From: Scortum barcoo
Taxonomy: Eukaryota; Chordata; Actinopteri; Centrarchiformes; Terapontidae
Assembly (NCBI GenBank): GCA_023238725.1
Contig: CM041546.1
Location: forward strand, 16,006,992-16,070,991
Length of the DNA: 64,000 bases
Direction: 5' to 3'
Part shown: positions 12,961 to 25,700 of the stretch, piece after piece
Numbering within the stretch: position 1 is the stretch's first letter
Layout: every line of letters starts with the position of its first letter
Made by a program: the position numbers and the translations under genes
The notes under the pieces: model-generated
The model's database searches: none
What the model saw: the letters and a program-made list of their open reading frames with translations, nothing else
What the model was told of the DNA's origin: nothing

Positions 12961-15900
12961 TGAGGTCAGTGGTGATGCTCCCTTAATTGGACATTTGCAG
13001 GTGAATGTTGGGGTTCTGATCCACCATTTGGAAAGTCACCTGCCTATGTGGGCAAGGCCACTCCAGCTGCTTGTCATATTCACCAGACAAGAGTTGCACA
13101 AACAAACCGAAAAAGCTCCTGTACATCGAAATCCCAACCCGGTAAGCTTAACCACCACTGGAGTACTGTGGTTTGCTGTATATGGTACCTCCATATTTGC
13201 TAGTGTTTAAAGCTTTCTCAAAATCATCAATTTGCATGGTTACATGTGGACATTCGATCTCGGACAGCTTCCATCTCCTTTACGAACCTCGAACTCCTCC
13301 TGAAAGTGTTTGGTGGCAGTCAGGGAAACATGGTGGAGCTTCCAGTGAGATGTCGGTGGACCTGAAGGAAGTTTTTTCAATGATTAAATTGCATTATTTT
13401 AATATTAATGGCCTTTCAAACACCCACAGTTCTTTTGAGTCTTACATACAGTTTAGAGCAGGTGATGCCAGATAATCATACTTCAGCTTAATGTTACCTG
13501 TGATTTGTCCCATTAGGCCCTTTTCATCTTGAAACTCTCTGATCCAGATATTAAGTTGGTCTGATTCACTCCCACTATGGTAATAGTAGAACTGGAGACA
13601 CTGGACATGACACTCCCTAATGGGAGTCACCCTGTGGCTCTCCAATCGGGCTGAGTCTCCCTCCTCTCCTGATGCTGTGCTAGCGTGCACGAAGTCACCC
13701 GCATCTTGACCTACAGTGGTGGTGTCCAAAATTAATTTCTTATGGCAGGCCTTCAAATATAATATCTACATATATGGAGTATTTCATTTTTTTCTTATCA
13801 TTTTTGGGGACTTTTTTGCCTGTTTCAGGGGGAGGGGATGTATCTTGCAGTTTACCGATGAGAAATGAGGGGAGAGACAGAGATGGTAAGTGATGACAAT
13901 GACAAGAGGTTCCCGGTTGGGTGGGAATTGGGGGAAAATCATGCTTCATGGCAAGCCCCTGAACAACCAGCCACGGTGCGCTGGTGATGTTATTTCATTG
14001 ATCAATATACAACTATGACACATAGAAATTTTGAAATCTTACCTTGGTAATCTCCATTACTGCTGGGTAGACCGGTGTGGTAGCTTTTGTTACCATTTCC
14101 CAGCCAATGCCACTCTTTGAACAGTGCTTATTTGACACATGGTAACATTAGCAAAGCTGCAATGCATCTTAAATGCAATGGACGAGTCTGTAGAGGTGAA
14201 TGAAGAACACAGGATTGGGAGAATGAACTGGCTTTGAGATATCAAATCTAATGTGAAAAGACATCAGTAGATGGTGTTTTAGCTGCAGTTCAAGCAAAAG
14301 TAGTAATTTTTTATGAATTCTTATTACACTATAAGTAAGATTGCTATACCTTATTTTCATTGCTTTATTATCTTTAAATGCATTTTTATGGCACGGACTG
14401 CAACTGCATGACCTCAGGTCGACAGGAACCATTTATGAACCCACAAAATGTTTTTGATGGAAAAAATGAAGCATAACATAGTTGAGGCTTGGCATAAACT
14501 AACTGGTAGTCCCCTGTGTGTCTATCTGCTGACTAGTAGGTGGATGATTGGTTAGGTTAAGAAAACATGACTTGCTGGTGTTTGCATTTCATCTCTTACC
14601 AGCAGTCAACATTTTCTTCTGTTGACCACAACCACAATCTTTCACTATTCTTGACGAAGTAATTTTAGTTGCCTAACCCTGTTTTAGAGTTTAACCATAC
14701 CGGTCACACACTGGATAATGGTCATATGAATCATTTTTATAATGGCTTTTTTTTTTCTGTCATTTTTTTCCTGTTGGTCGGGGATCAGAAAATGCATGTT
14801 GGTCATTCTGGGTGGCAATTCCAAATTTAAACATGAATCCTCTGGTTGAAACACATTTAAAGTTCCTAAAAATGTCCTTGAAAGAGTTCCTGGGCTGGAA
14901 ATAGTATAATTACATCTATAATGTGAAAATAGGTGACCGTGATAGTGAAAACTATTATTTGTCTGTAAATAATTGCACAGTATGTACACTGTTTTGACAG
15001 GTTTGAATCACAAACAAACAATGCCAAAAGATTCCTAAAAGCGGGTGTCGAGGTTTTGGTGCAGTAGGACCCAAGATGCAGACAAGGCAGGAAGCAGAGT
15101 AGATGTAAATGACTCTTTATTTGAATTACATGGGAACACAGGAGGAACAGACAAGCAGGAACAAACAAGCAGGCGGGCAGACAGGAACACAGGAGCACAC
15201 TAGAGGTGATGACATTGACAACGCAACAAGGAACAAAGGAAAGGAACCGATATATATACATTGTGGGGGACAGGGAAGTGGAAACAGGTGAGGAGACTAA
15301 CAGGGGACAGGTGAAACTAATAAGGGAGGAGCAGAGTAATCAGAGGCGGGAAAACACACAAGGACAGGAAGTAAAGTGGCAGACATGTGAGGAGAAGGAG
15401 GGAATACAAAATAAAACAGGAAGTGAGCAGAACTGGAGAGTAAATACAAGGGCAGGAGACAAGAAGCAATGAACACAGGACACAGGGAACATGAGGCACA
15501 AGAAAATACAAGGGGCACAAGAAAACACAGAAAACAACAGGTCAAAAGGCGAACCATAACAGTGGGTATTGGTCCCTTTAAACTCTAAGCACTTACTGCA
15601 TTTGTAGAGGCGGTTCAGCTCCAGAACATCACTGGGACTCATTTCCAGTGTTTGAACAATAACATCCTGGAATTTTAGTGATAATTGTTGACCCATTTCC
15701 GTTGCTGAATGCATTTTTGCCAATTAAACTCTTTGCCTAGATAACACATGTAAAAGCCAACCATCAGTTACAGCATAATATATTAAAAATCCTTAAGTGC
15801 AGCATAGATGGAACAATAATAATGATCATTATTATTTACAAATCATTGATTAGACAATGAAATTAGTCTATCAATTAGAAATTAACCATGTAGGCACTGA

Positions 15901-17150
15901 TTTTTAATGTCTTAAATCTGAAATGACATGCCACATAATAAGTGCTGACAAGTGGAAAAGTAATTTGACCTCGACATAACACATATGAATTACTGGAATA
16001 TTATAATGACAGTTTTAACGAACCCTTCTTTGATGTTCTCAAAAAAAAAAAAAATGGTCACATAATCATCTCGGTCTGGTCTGTTCATAGTAGAAGCCCA
16101 AAGCGTGGAGGAACTCATGTTCAGCTGTGGAAATTTCATCACAGAATCTCCCGATGGAAATGACCTGTCCATTCTGTATTACCTGCCCGATATATGAAAA
16201 ACATCTGAAATGGGAAAGGTGCTCATAACATTTATCATTTTAATAATTTACTGCACAAATGCTAAACTCACCATCAAAATGTCATCATGTAGTGCATCTG
16301 TGATAAAGGAGAGCTTTTCTTTAACAAAAAAATCAGTAACTACAAGTAAGGACACTATGAAGGCACAACAAAGCTTCTCTGTTTAAATCTAAGGTTGACC
16401 AAACAATCAAAAGGTCAATTTTATAATATGATGATGTCTTACTTTACCCTTGTTTATATCTGCGATGTCCTTGTCGTTTCCAGTGTCTACAAAAACAGAT
16501 GAAATATGCCTTGTATAGTAACGATTAACAACAGAATATTAAATTGTTAAATGTTTTTTAATTAAATTATAAATAACAACAAACAACAACAATACTGATA
16601 ATATTAATACAATTTACCCACTATCTCTGGTCCATGCTGTAAAAAAAATTAAATTTGACCACATCAGCATATTTAATTATAAAATTCTCTCAGGTACACA
16701 AATGTAAAATACAAGAAGCAACCTGATTTTATTGGTTTTGATGAACATTCACTACCCCTGTATTAAGTGACTAACTAAAAAGGAAAATCTGAAACCTGAA
16801 GTCAGGTGGGTGCCATGATTCCACAGAAGTCCAAATGTGTCTTAATATTGTCCACAGACTAAAAAAAACATTTCTTAATTAATTAATCAATTTATCCATT
16901 CCAAATCCAAATCTGTTAGTTTATTTTTATTGTTAGTGTAGAATGAAAATAAACAAATACATAAAATAAATACAATAAAAAATAATTATTTAAACATAAT
17001 AGTTCATCATAATTAATAAAACATAAAATACAACAATGAATAAAGTCTTACTGGGTTTAGGTTGACTGCCGATGAAACTACCAAGTTCACAAGAAGGAAA
17101 ATGAAGATCAAGATAACGGCATTAAAAAGAATAATTGCAAGCACGGCCAT
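12960..17150 (-). pseudogene. Meprin beta-like pseudogene
   Basis: A minus-strand tandem copy of the adjacent meprin gene. Recognisable exons are 17150-17052 (ATG, signal peptide), 16636-16618, 16486-16448, 16297-16272, about 16204-16040 (zinc-site exon), about 15740-15597 (Met-turn exon remnant), 14187-14043 and 13710-13498 (MAM), and about 13375-12965 (end of MAM plus MATH). Defects seen: the two exons equivalent to 21595-21499 and 21387-21270 are absent, leaving a 67-base gap; the zinc-site exon shifts frame after HEFLHALGFYYEQ and carries an A13/T13 run; the Met-turn exon shifts frame again; and the MATH exon has an internal deletion and in-frame stops at SSGG-stop-AY and QMSN-stop. The first four exons and the second MAM exon (13710-13498) remain open, so the decay looks fairly recent. 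Confidence 0.88.
15046..15561 (-). mobile_element. Probable solo LTR (516 bp)
   Basis: On the minus strand the element begins TGTTATGG and ends CTCGACA, giving 5'-TG...CA-3' ends. It carries an AATAAA at about 15116-15121 near its 3' end, as in an LTR R region. Direct flanks are GCGGG (15041-15045) and GTGGG (15562-15566), a 5-bp duplication with one difference. The interior is pyrimidine-rich on the minus strand. No gag or pol sequence is present nearby, so it is read as a solo LTR inserted in an intron of the meprin pseudogene. The family is not identified. Confidence 0.55.
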
Positions 17151-18027
17151 TCTCAGCTTTCATATAAACCAAAGTATTAGACAGTTTATAATGCTGACCC
17201 GATGATAGTGCTGAATGAAAGGTCAGAGGATCACCAGAGATATTGTGATGAATTCTTTTAGCAACGTGAATGTCTACACAACGTCAGGGTGATTTAGCCA
17301 ACAATTATTGAGAGATTTCACTCAGAGGTGTAGGGATATCTTTTCTCCCTGGATGAATAGTTAAAAGAACTAATGAAATTAACTGCATCTGGAGATTCTT
17401 GTAGATGGCTAAATTCATTGTTGCAAACATAATTTTTTGTAGTGCATTGTACTGTATGTCTGCTACTGACTGGCTTTGGTGCTTTCTTGTCTATTAAATA
17501 TGTATTTTCATGTTTTCCTTTTTCATATTGAATGCCTTTTGTTATTTTGCCTTGTCTATTGCATTGTACCTGTCTGCTGTTTGATTGTATGACAAAGTAA
17601 GAAGGAATGACTTGTTCGATTACATTATTCACTGTAAACTGTGAAATTCATTCTACATGTTTCATAGCTCCAAAGAAATTTGGGAGACAGCAGTATGATT
17701 TAGATTAGAAGGAAATTCTTTGCACCTATGGAAAACAAACATTACACATAAAAACCACTTAAGATGTGAAATATCTCTTTATTGGCCGGTGATTTAGTTT
17801 GTTTTACTGATTCCACATAACATCTAGGATCACATTCAGCTGTGAGCTGGATGGCAGAAAACATGAAGAAGAAAGATGAGCGTCCTGTTGAAAGAGGAAG
17901 GAAAGAATCTCCATTTCTTGAACAAAAACATGATATGGTTTGGTAAGGTGACAAAATGCATTCAGAGGAATTCCACAACTTGAGCACTTGAAGTACAACT
18001 GCTAGCCCACCCAGGAACAACGCTGGT

Positions 18028-21000
18028 TTAGTGTGATTTAGCGCCCGTGTCCAACCTAAAGAGTCACAAACTCAGTGAATGAAAGAATTTCACATTAAAG
18101 GTGAACGTACAGAATTACTTAGCAAAAATCTATGATGTTAAAAAGTTTACAGGAAGTCTTTGGAACTTACCTTGTGTCACATGGGCCTTTGTCAAAGTTT
18201 TCTGGGTAAGTGGTTGTAACATTGCTCGGTGGAAGTTTTGGACAAGGCAAAGATTTATTATACTGCAGACTGGAAATGTCTGGAGACAATACATATGGAT
18301 TTACAGATTTAGTTAAAATGAAAAACAACTTGTCAGCCAAAACAACGAATGCAACTAGCAGATTCATTTTAATAATATATTAGCTAAAACCTATAAGTCA
18401 CATTTTCCATTAGTGCATCACAGATTTTCATAGCTCACCTGTCATTGATAAGAGGAAGACAGCAGCGCCCCCCTTCAGGAAATCTCGGCTCCTAATTTGC
18501 TCCAGGGAGAGAAATGATCTTTTCCCAATGGCTGGGTTCACATATAAAGTTTCTCCATGACTTCTGATACGTCTTCCCACTTTACGAGGGTTGTCAAACT
18601 CAGCTTCAGCAAAACAGAAAACATGTCTCCTTACAGACACATATAAGTGGTGACAGTATTACAGAACATAGAACTGATAGATCAACATATCAGTCATAGC
18701 AGAGCATGGACATATTTTTACACTCACTGCCTGATGGATCAGTGGTCGGAGTGATCTGATTGGACATCTGTTGCTGAATATGTGGGTTCTGGTCCAGCAT
18801 GATGAGGGTCAACTGCCTCCATGGGCAAGGCCATTCCAGTTTTGAATCATACTCACCTGACACTAAACGAAAATAAACTCCAAAAAAAGTTTCTCGCAGA
18901 GCAATTAACATCTGGTAAGCATAACCTTCTGCAGAATACAGCCGAGGGCTGTGCAGGAAGCTGTCATAGTCAGAGCTTGTCAAAAGCCCCTCAAAGTTCT
19001 GAATTTGCCAGATATTATGTGGACACTCGGACTCTGATAGGTTGATGTCATCAATGGAAAAGCCTCCTGAAGACTCTTCATTTCCTTTACGCACTTCAAA
19101 CACAACCTGGAAAGGCTTGGGGTTTATCTGGGAAGCATTCAGAGGAACCTTATGGAACAGCCAGTGAAAAGTTGGTTTATCTGGGGGGGGGGGGGAAATG
19201 CTTTTAGCAGTCACCCTGATGGCACCCTTGTGTGTTTTGTTTCTGCAGGGATGATAACTGTCAGTCTGTACACCACTTTGTCCAACACTATATATATATA
19301 TGATATGGCCCAGAAATATCTCAACAACTATCAGAAGGGTAGTCTTTCTTAGTCCCAAGTTATTGAATCTGTCTGACTTTCAGATTGACATTCATCTTCC
19401 CCCCTGGATGACTTGAAAATTTGGTGATCCAATGACTTCTTATTTCGCACAATATCTCCGCAATACTTTGGTTTATGACCAAATATCTGGAAAAAACGAA
19501 TTACATCTCCATCAGCTGGATTTTGTATTTAGCGCCAGTTAGCAGGTGTTAGCAGGCCAACATACTAACTAAGATGACTGACGTACCACAAATACACCAT
19601 ACAACAAATACTAGCTAAATAAAAACATTAGCATTGGTGACTCAGGGTACCACTGCACGATGCAGCCTCACAGAGCCGCTGGCATGGCCGTAGAATCATA
19701 GTCATGCTACTTTTTCCTTTCTGAAAGTTTTTAGGTCCCCGCCTATTTTACTCACCAGTGATCTGACCCATGAGACGCAGATTTCCTTTAGAGTCCCTCT
19801 CATCCTGGAACTCTCTGATCCAGATGTTGAGCTGGTCTGACTGGCTTCCACTATGGTAATAGTAGAACTGCAGACACTGGACATGACACTCCCTAGTGGG
19901 GCTCATCCTCTTGGTCTCCAGCCAGGCTGAGTCACCCTCCTGACCTGATGCCGTTCTAGCATGCATGAAGTAACCTGTGGAGAGTTTAAGTTTGACCACT
20001 TTTCAGTTAGCTATTATTGTAACCCTCGTGATGCCACTAATTACGTGTGAAAGTTAAGAATATCTAGTTTGTTGGAACATGTCTCTAGCGAGCTACCTGT
20101 AATATGTATATAATTTGTTAAATAATCAGGCCAGCATTACCCAGCTTTTTGTTCAGGTCGGTGTGATCAGTGAATGGTCCTCCAGCAGTGACGCTCTTTC
20201 TCTCCCAACCTTTGGCCAAACCTTTTTTACAATAGCTCATCCCACAAATATCAATGCTGAAATTGCAATGCTCCATAAAAGAGACCGATGAGTCTGTGGT
20301 CACGTAACAAAAATATACATCATAATCATGAACAATTTAAGCATGTGTTACTAAGTAATTCATAATTACTGCAGCATTTTCAGCATCATGACAGCAGCTT
20401 CAACTTACTGCAGTTATAAAGACGATTCAACTTGTACACATCAATGGGGCTCATTTCCATTCGCTGACCAATTTTGTCCTGATTCTGGGGCAGCTTAGTT
20501 TTAATTGTATCTTCCCTGTTCTTCGAGAAGGCTCTTTTGCTGTAGTGCATCACTGATAGGTAGTCGTACGGAGCATTAAATGTTGTACTTGACTTTGTAG
20601 TTAATTTTTTAAAATTTATCTTTTCTCCTATGGACCAGATATACACATAATCAGTCACTTCATGCACCGAAGCAGTATTTTTTTAATTGTTTATTACTTT
20701 TTAGAAATAGAAATCACATAAAAAACAGCAACATGAAATTCTCTCTGAAAATTATAGCATAGTACCATCATTGTCGATGAATTGTTTTGAAATTACTTTG
20801 TGGCACTCAATAATGTTTTCTCCCCATTTTCTTCACTTTTTATTAATTTAATGGATATGTAGGGACATAAAATCTGGTTGAATCTCTTTGATTAAATTTT
20901 CCTTTGAAAGCAAAAAAGTGCATACAAGCAAGTCTGGCTTTTAATATTGATAATGATTCAAGTGTATCTTAAAAAACATTTCAAAAGATGGGGATGTCAT

Positions 21001-22703
21001 TACCACTTTCGATGTTTTTCCAGATAATGGTTATGTATTCATCTCTGTCATATCTTGAATGTTCGTGATATAAGCCCAAAGCATGGGAAAACTCATGCTC
21101 TACCGTACCAAGACGATCACATCCCTCACCAATGGAAACAACTTGGCCATTTTTTATCCTCCTTGATACATAAGAGTAACATCTGCAGAGAGACAAAGAA
21201 TGACACATAAAAGACAGAATGAATCAATAAAAGGAAGAACGCGAGTTTGAGGTGGAAAAGCAGATTTACCCTGTATTCTTTCTGACTGAAAGGTAGTATT
21301 CCTCAGACTGTCTGGGCCTGAAATCAATACATGTCTTCAAACGGAAATGTTCAAAGGCCTGCAGAACGATTGCTTTAGTTCTCACATCTGTGCTCATAGA
21401 GAATACACAAAGTCATAATTAGTGTTTTCCAGCATAGTTTGTCTTCTGACTGATGACTCAGCAATGTGTGAAGAGCGATCAAGGAAAAGGAACCTCACCC
21501 AGGTTGTCTTCTAATACATAAGCCACAGGGTTGTCCCACAACAGCTTTGTATCCAAAATGGCATTCCTGGTGACTCTTGTTTTTGTCTTAATTTCCTTGT
21601 GTGAAGTAAAGGCATTGCATTAATAGAAAGCAAAACTCAGCAAGCTATCCATTAGAAAAAGTAAGATCAGAAATGATACACATTGCTTACTTCCACAATA
21701 TCGCCTTCAAATAAATCCAGACCTAGAGGGTAAACAGAAAGATGATCGTTGTCTGACAAATATCACCCCTTAAGTGTCCCGAGATGACAAAGAGTGCGCG
21801 ATTGTATAAAATTCTTGTCAGGTGAAAAGAACTCAAAATTCAAAACATCTGTTGATGTGCAGGTATATAAAAAAGGGAAATTTGAATGTTTTTCATTTTA
21901 GTGGTAATTTATCTATCATTCCTGAAATAACACTTCACCTTCAAGTGTTTGTAGACATTTGTACAAAAAAAAATTGTACAACAGCAAATAAGAAGATTAC
22001 AAACATATAGTTTCATTTGCCTCATTTTGCTACGTTGTATTTTGTTTTTTTCTTCTTCCTAATGTGCTTAATTCTCACGATGCCCTAAAATAATAATAAT
22101 GATTAATTATCAGAGGGTAGACTGAAAGATGATCGCTTTTATTACTGGAATTGGCAACAAGACAATGTACTAATACTCTCTAGGATACTGTTACTAGTTG
22201 TGAACTTTTCTTTGCCACCGTCTTGTCGTGTGCAAAGTACACAGCATCTCTGCTTTCATTATTTTTTTCTGCAGTTCCGGAGTAAGTAGGAAGTATAGTA
22301 TTTCATTCATGTTTTTAAATTCATTGTTAACTGCAATTACAATATGTACATCTCCATCTTACCTTTGTTTATTTCAGGTATGTCCAAGTCCTCAGCATCA
22401 TCGATGTCTTAAAAATAAGACAAGTAAAATAGATTCATGTTTTTACACAAGATTAATCCACATCTGTAAATTCTGCTAACTTCTACAGGTTGTTTAATGT
22501 AAATTATAACAGAAATATGTATAAAACAAGAGGCCCTTACCTATTAACAGTGGCTGGAGTGACTGGAAATGAATAGATCATATATCATAGACATAAATTC
22601 ATAGACAAAATGTATGCAACTTTCTGTAATAAGAGAAACATATAAATGGACTTACCAGGCCAAGATGAAGCAGGCTAAGCACTATAATAAAGCAGTTAAA
22701 CAT
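18028..22703 (-). CDS. Meprin A subunit beta-like metalloprotease, no EGF/TM region
   Basis: An astacin-family zinc endopeptidase. Fourteen exons join in phase to 628 codons: 22703-22656, 22562-22541, 22407-22363, 21722-21691, 21595-21499, 21387-21270, 21182-21004, 20627-20409, 20293-20141, 19974-19756, 19180-18728, 18603-18439, 18279-18171 and 18055-18028 (TAA). Residues 1-16 are a signal peptide; an acidic propeptide (DIDDAEDLDIPEINK) follows. The zinc site HEFSHALGLYHE is at 150-161 and the Met-turn SVMHY at 205-209. A MAM domain spans about 254-420 and a MATH/TRAF region with WPCPW follows to about 590. Meprins continue into EGF, membrane and cytoplasmic parts (human beta is 701 residues), but here the chain ends shortly after CDTR, so a secreted form is inferred. 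AATAAA on the minus strand at 17783-17778 supports the gene end. The last acceptor is the least certain junction. Confidence 0.88.
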
Positions 22704-25700
22704 GATTTTAAGTGAAAAATCCTACACTGATATATCTAAATTCACAAATAAATAAACTGCGTTCTTGGATATAGAGTTATGTTTTGTTTGTTTGTCTTTT
22801 GCTAGTTTCTGATCAGATCTTTTTGCTGTTTCTTCCTCTAACACATAAATCTCAAATGATTCTTAAATTTTCTGCCTAGGATAAGAGCACTCAAAATTTC
22901 CCAACTGATCAATCTAGAGCTTTACAAAATGTCTCTAAAACTACATCTCTAAAGCAAGTGACAGTACAGAGTTGTACCAACACACAATGAGAATACTCAG
23001 AGCACATACTTTGCCTAAGTACACACTTGGAGCCAAATTTTGTTGACTATTTAAAACAGGGATGTGTAAGGGAAGATGAAGCAAATATAAAGACACAGAA
23101 AGCAGAGTCACAGGAGGCAAGTCTTTTGTTTCAGTGTCGATTTTGTTTCAAAGTGTCGATGAAATATTACAGTTGCAAAAGCAACAGGCATTCAATATGA
23201 AAAAGGAAAACACAAAAAGCAACAGCAAAAAAGAAATGTACAAATACATAACTCCATCGTCCTCTCATTTTGCTCTGTTGTATTTTTGCTCTTCTCCTCC
23301 TAATTGGCTCTTGCTAATACACGGGAGGGTGTTTTGTGGTTAAAATTCTTGTGTGGTTATAAGATTACCCTACAGTAGTGATGATGTCATGGCAGTTGTC
23401 TAAAACTGTTACTGTAAAATTTTGACTGTATAATTACACTGTATTTTAACACTTTAAAAATGTCCTTTGTGAAAGCGATGATGGAAGGATGGTGGTCATA
23501 CTGTTTCCCATGCTGTCAGAAGAATACAGGGTGTGAATCCTTTTTAAAAACTGGCATACCACATTCTTACATGCAGATACACAAGCGGTCTTCTGGAACA
23601 CAGATATTTCAACATATTCATTCATTTTGTTTTATTTTTTTATCATTTCTATGTCAACAGCCTCTCCTACGGTTGGTTTAGGCAGCAGAGTCTGCATCAG
23701 AGTCATAGTACTGAGTCTTCAGGAGGGTGATATGACTCATTTTTAGACATTGCAAATAAAGCATTAAAGCTACAGTGTTTTAACGTTATCTGTACCTGCC
23801 ATCTGCCGTGCTAGCAGCTTTGTGAGGTTGAACTTTAACATTAAATGCCGCTGTGAGCACGCTGATGTTTAGCGGGGTATATCGTTTAGCATGTTCCCCT
23901 CAGGATTATGCCATTCATTCTGAGGGAGGTATGAATTGTGGGCCAACTTTAATAACAATCAATGCAATATTGGAGAGATTTCACACAAAAACACAATTGC
24001 CTTTAGTTGTATTACTCCCTAATGTAGGTTCAGATCTAAAGATGAACATTTATTGTTACTGTTCTCTGGAAATCCAAGCGGCTAATAGCAACTGACTCTT
24101 GAAACACACTTCACGTATCAAACAATGTCTAGATCTGTTTCTGCATCTCCTCCTCCGGCTAAAACATGAGAGAGCACTGGCCAAAAGAAACCATGTTCAG
24201 CAAGTTGGATGAGAGTAATTTCTCTTGCTGTGTTTTTCATAAATGCTTTGATTCCAATTATAATTATTTTGCTCCCCATAATCACAGCTGAGGGGGAAAC
24301 ATGGATCAGCAGTTACTCATAATGAACTCATCAAATATTCATATATTCATACAATTAATTACAAAATGTTGGCATATTTCTTATTGCAATTCAATACGAG
24401 CCAATTATTTTTTTTACAAATCTTCTCTCTAAGTCTACTTTGAATTACCCCCAGTACCTCCTATGGATAAAATGGGCTGTGGACACATGCAGACAAATGA
24501 TGCAGCATCTGATACTGTGGTGTCGTAAGCATCGCCTGCAATATGAATATGAGATTAATTTGATGAGCCTCTTGGGAGAAAATGTACTTGCAGATGCCTG
24601 TTGCAAACTCTGAATTGCACAAACCTACATGTTATGTTCTGAAAAAATTAAGACATTTTCAGATTGTTAAAGGTCTGGAAAAAAAACACTGATGGGTCAA
24701 CACTTATCTGACAGCTGTTAAAATAATCGCATGTGTGGAGGTTTTTGTATTACTTCACATTGCAAAACTATTGCAATACACATTGGAAGAGGACAGTAAC
24801 GTGATAATGTGTGCTAGACAGGGGCACCATTGCTAATAGTAAAGCACACACCAGACAGTCCACCGACTGCTCACCTGTCAACCACCTTAGAAATATTAAT
24901 TGTTTGCATACCAGGAATTCAAGCAGTTTGTCGGTCTCTTTGTCCGCAGGTCCACACAGAGACAAAGCATCATGTGCATGCACACAAACACCTGTTGAAG
25001 GTTACATCATAGATTTTCCACCAGGATTTTGGGGGTCAAGTAGACAGAATTACTGGGTTTCCACTGGGAAAAGGAGAATAACTTCTGGGCTCTAAGCAGA
25101 ACATGTAGGGTTAATGCCTCTTTCTGAAAAACGGTAAAAATGATCAATGAATAAAATTTAACTGCCCCAATTAATTACGATAAATCTGCCACACTTTGCG
25201 TGACAGCTCTCGATACCTTTTTGTTCCCTCATGAGAGTGAAAAATGCAAATAACGCAGCTGGTTCTAACTTTGACAGAACATCTTCTGTCCATGCAGGAC
25301 CAAACTGATTGTAGTGTTTGTAGCTTTTAGGTAAGGTCAGTATATTATTGTGCATGTGTTTCATCAACACTTTTGTCCAATGGATGTCAAAGTCTTAACA
25401 GCTGCCACTGTAAAGCATTAAATTAAATTAAAAATTAAATTAAGAGCATTTAATTAATTTAATGTTTCTTCCTCCCTGTCAACAGCAGTCTTATAAGTCA
25501 GCTGAGCGAATGATTAACACGATCTATATTAGCCTCTGTAATCTTTGTACTTAAATCACATTAGTTTTAGACTCATAGTTAACATTTGTTTTTGGTACAA
25601 AGATGAAAGTAAAATACAGAAACTTATCAAACAAACAGATTCTCATCTATCTTAGAATGTTTCCTTTCATTTATGTAATAGTCCTCCTTTTCTATAATCC

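Noticed and set aside
15206..15723. Low-complexity charged or hydrophobic frames near 15.3 kb
   Set aside because: They lie in the purine/pyrimidine-skewed solo LTR, and the right end is the pseudogene Met-turn exon.
17742..18020. Possible transmembrane tail (FLGGLAVVLQVL) for the intact meprin
   Set aside because: Its frame does not fit the phase left by the previous exon through any acceptor I could find. The phase-correct reading stops after about nine codons.
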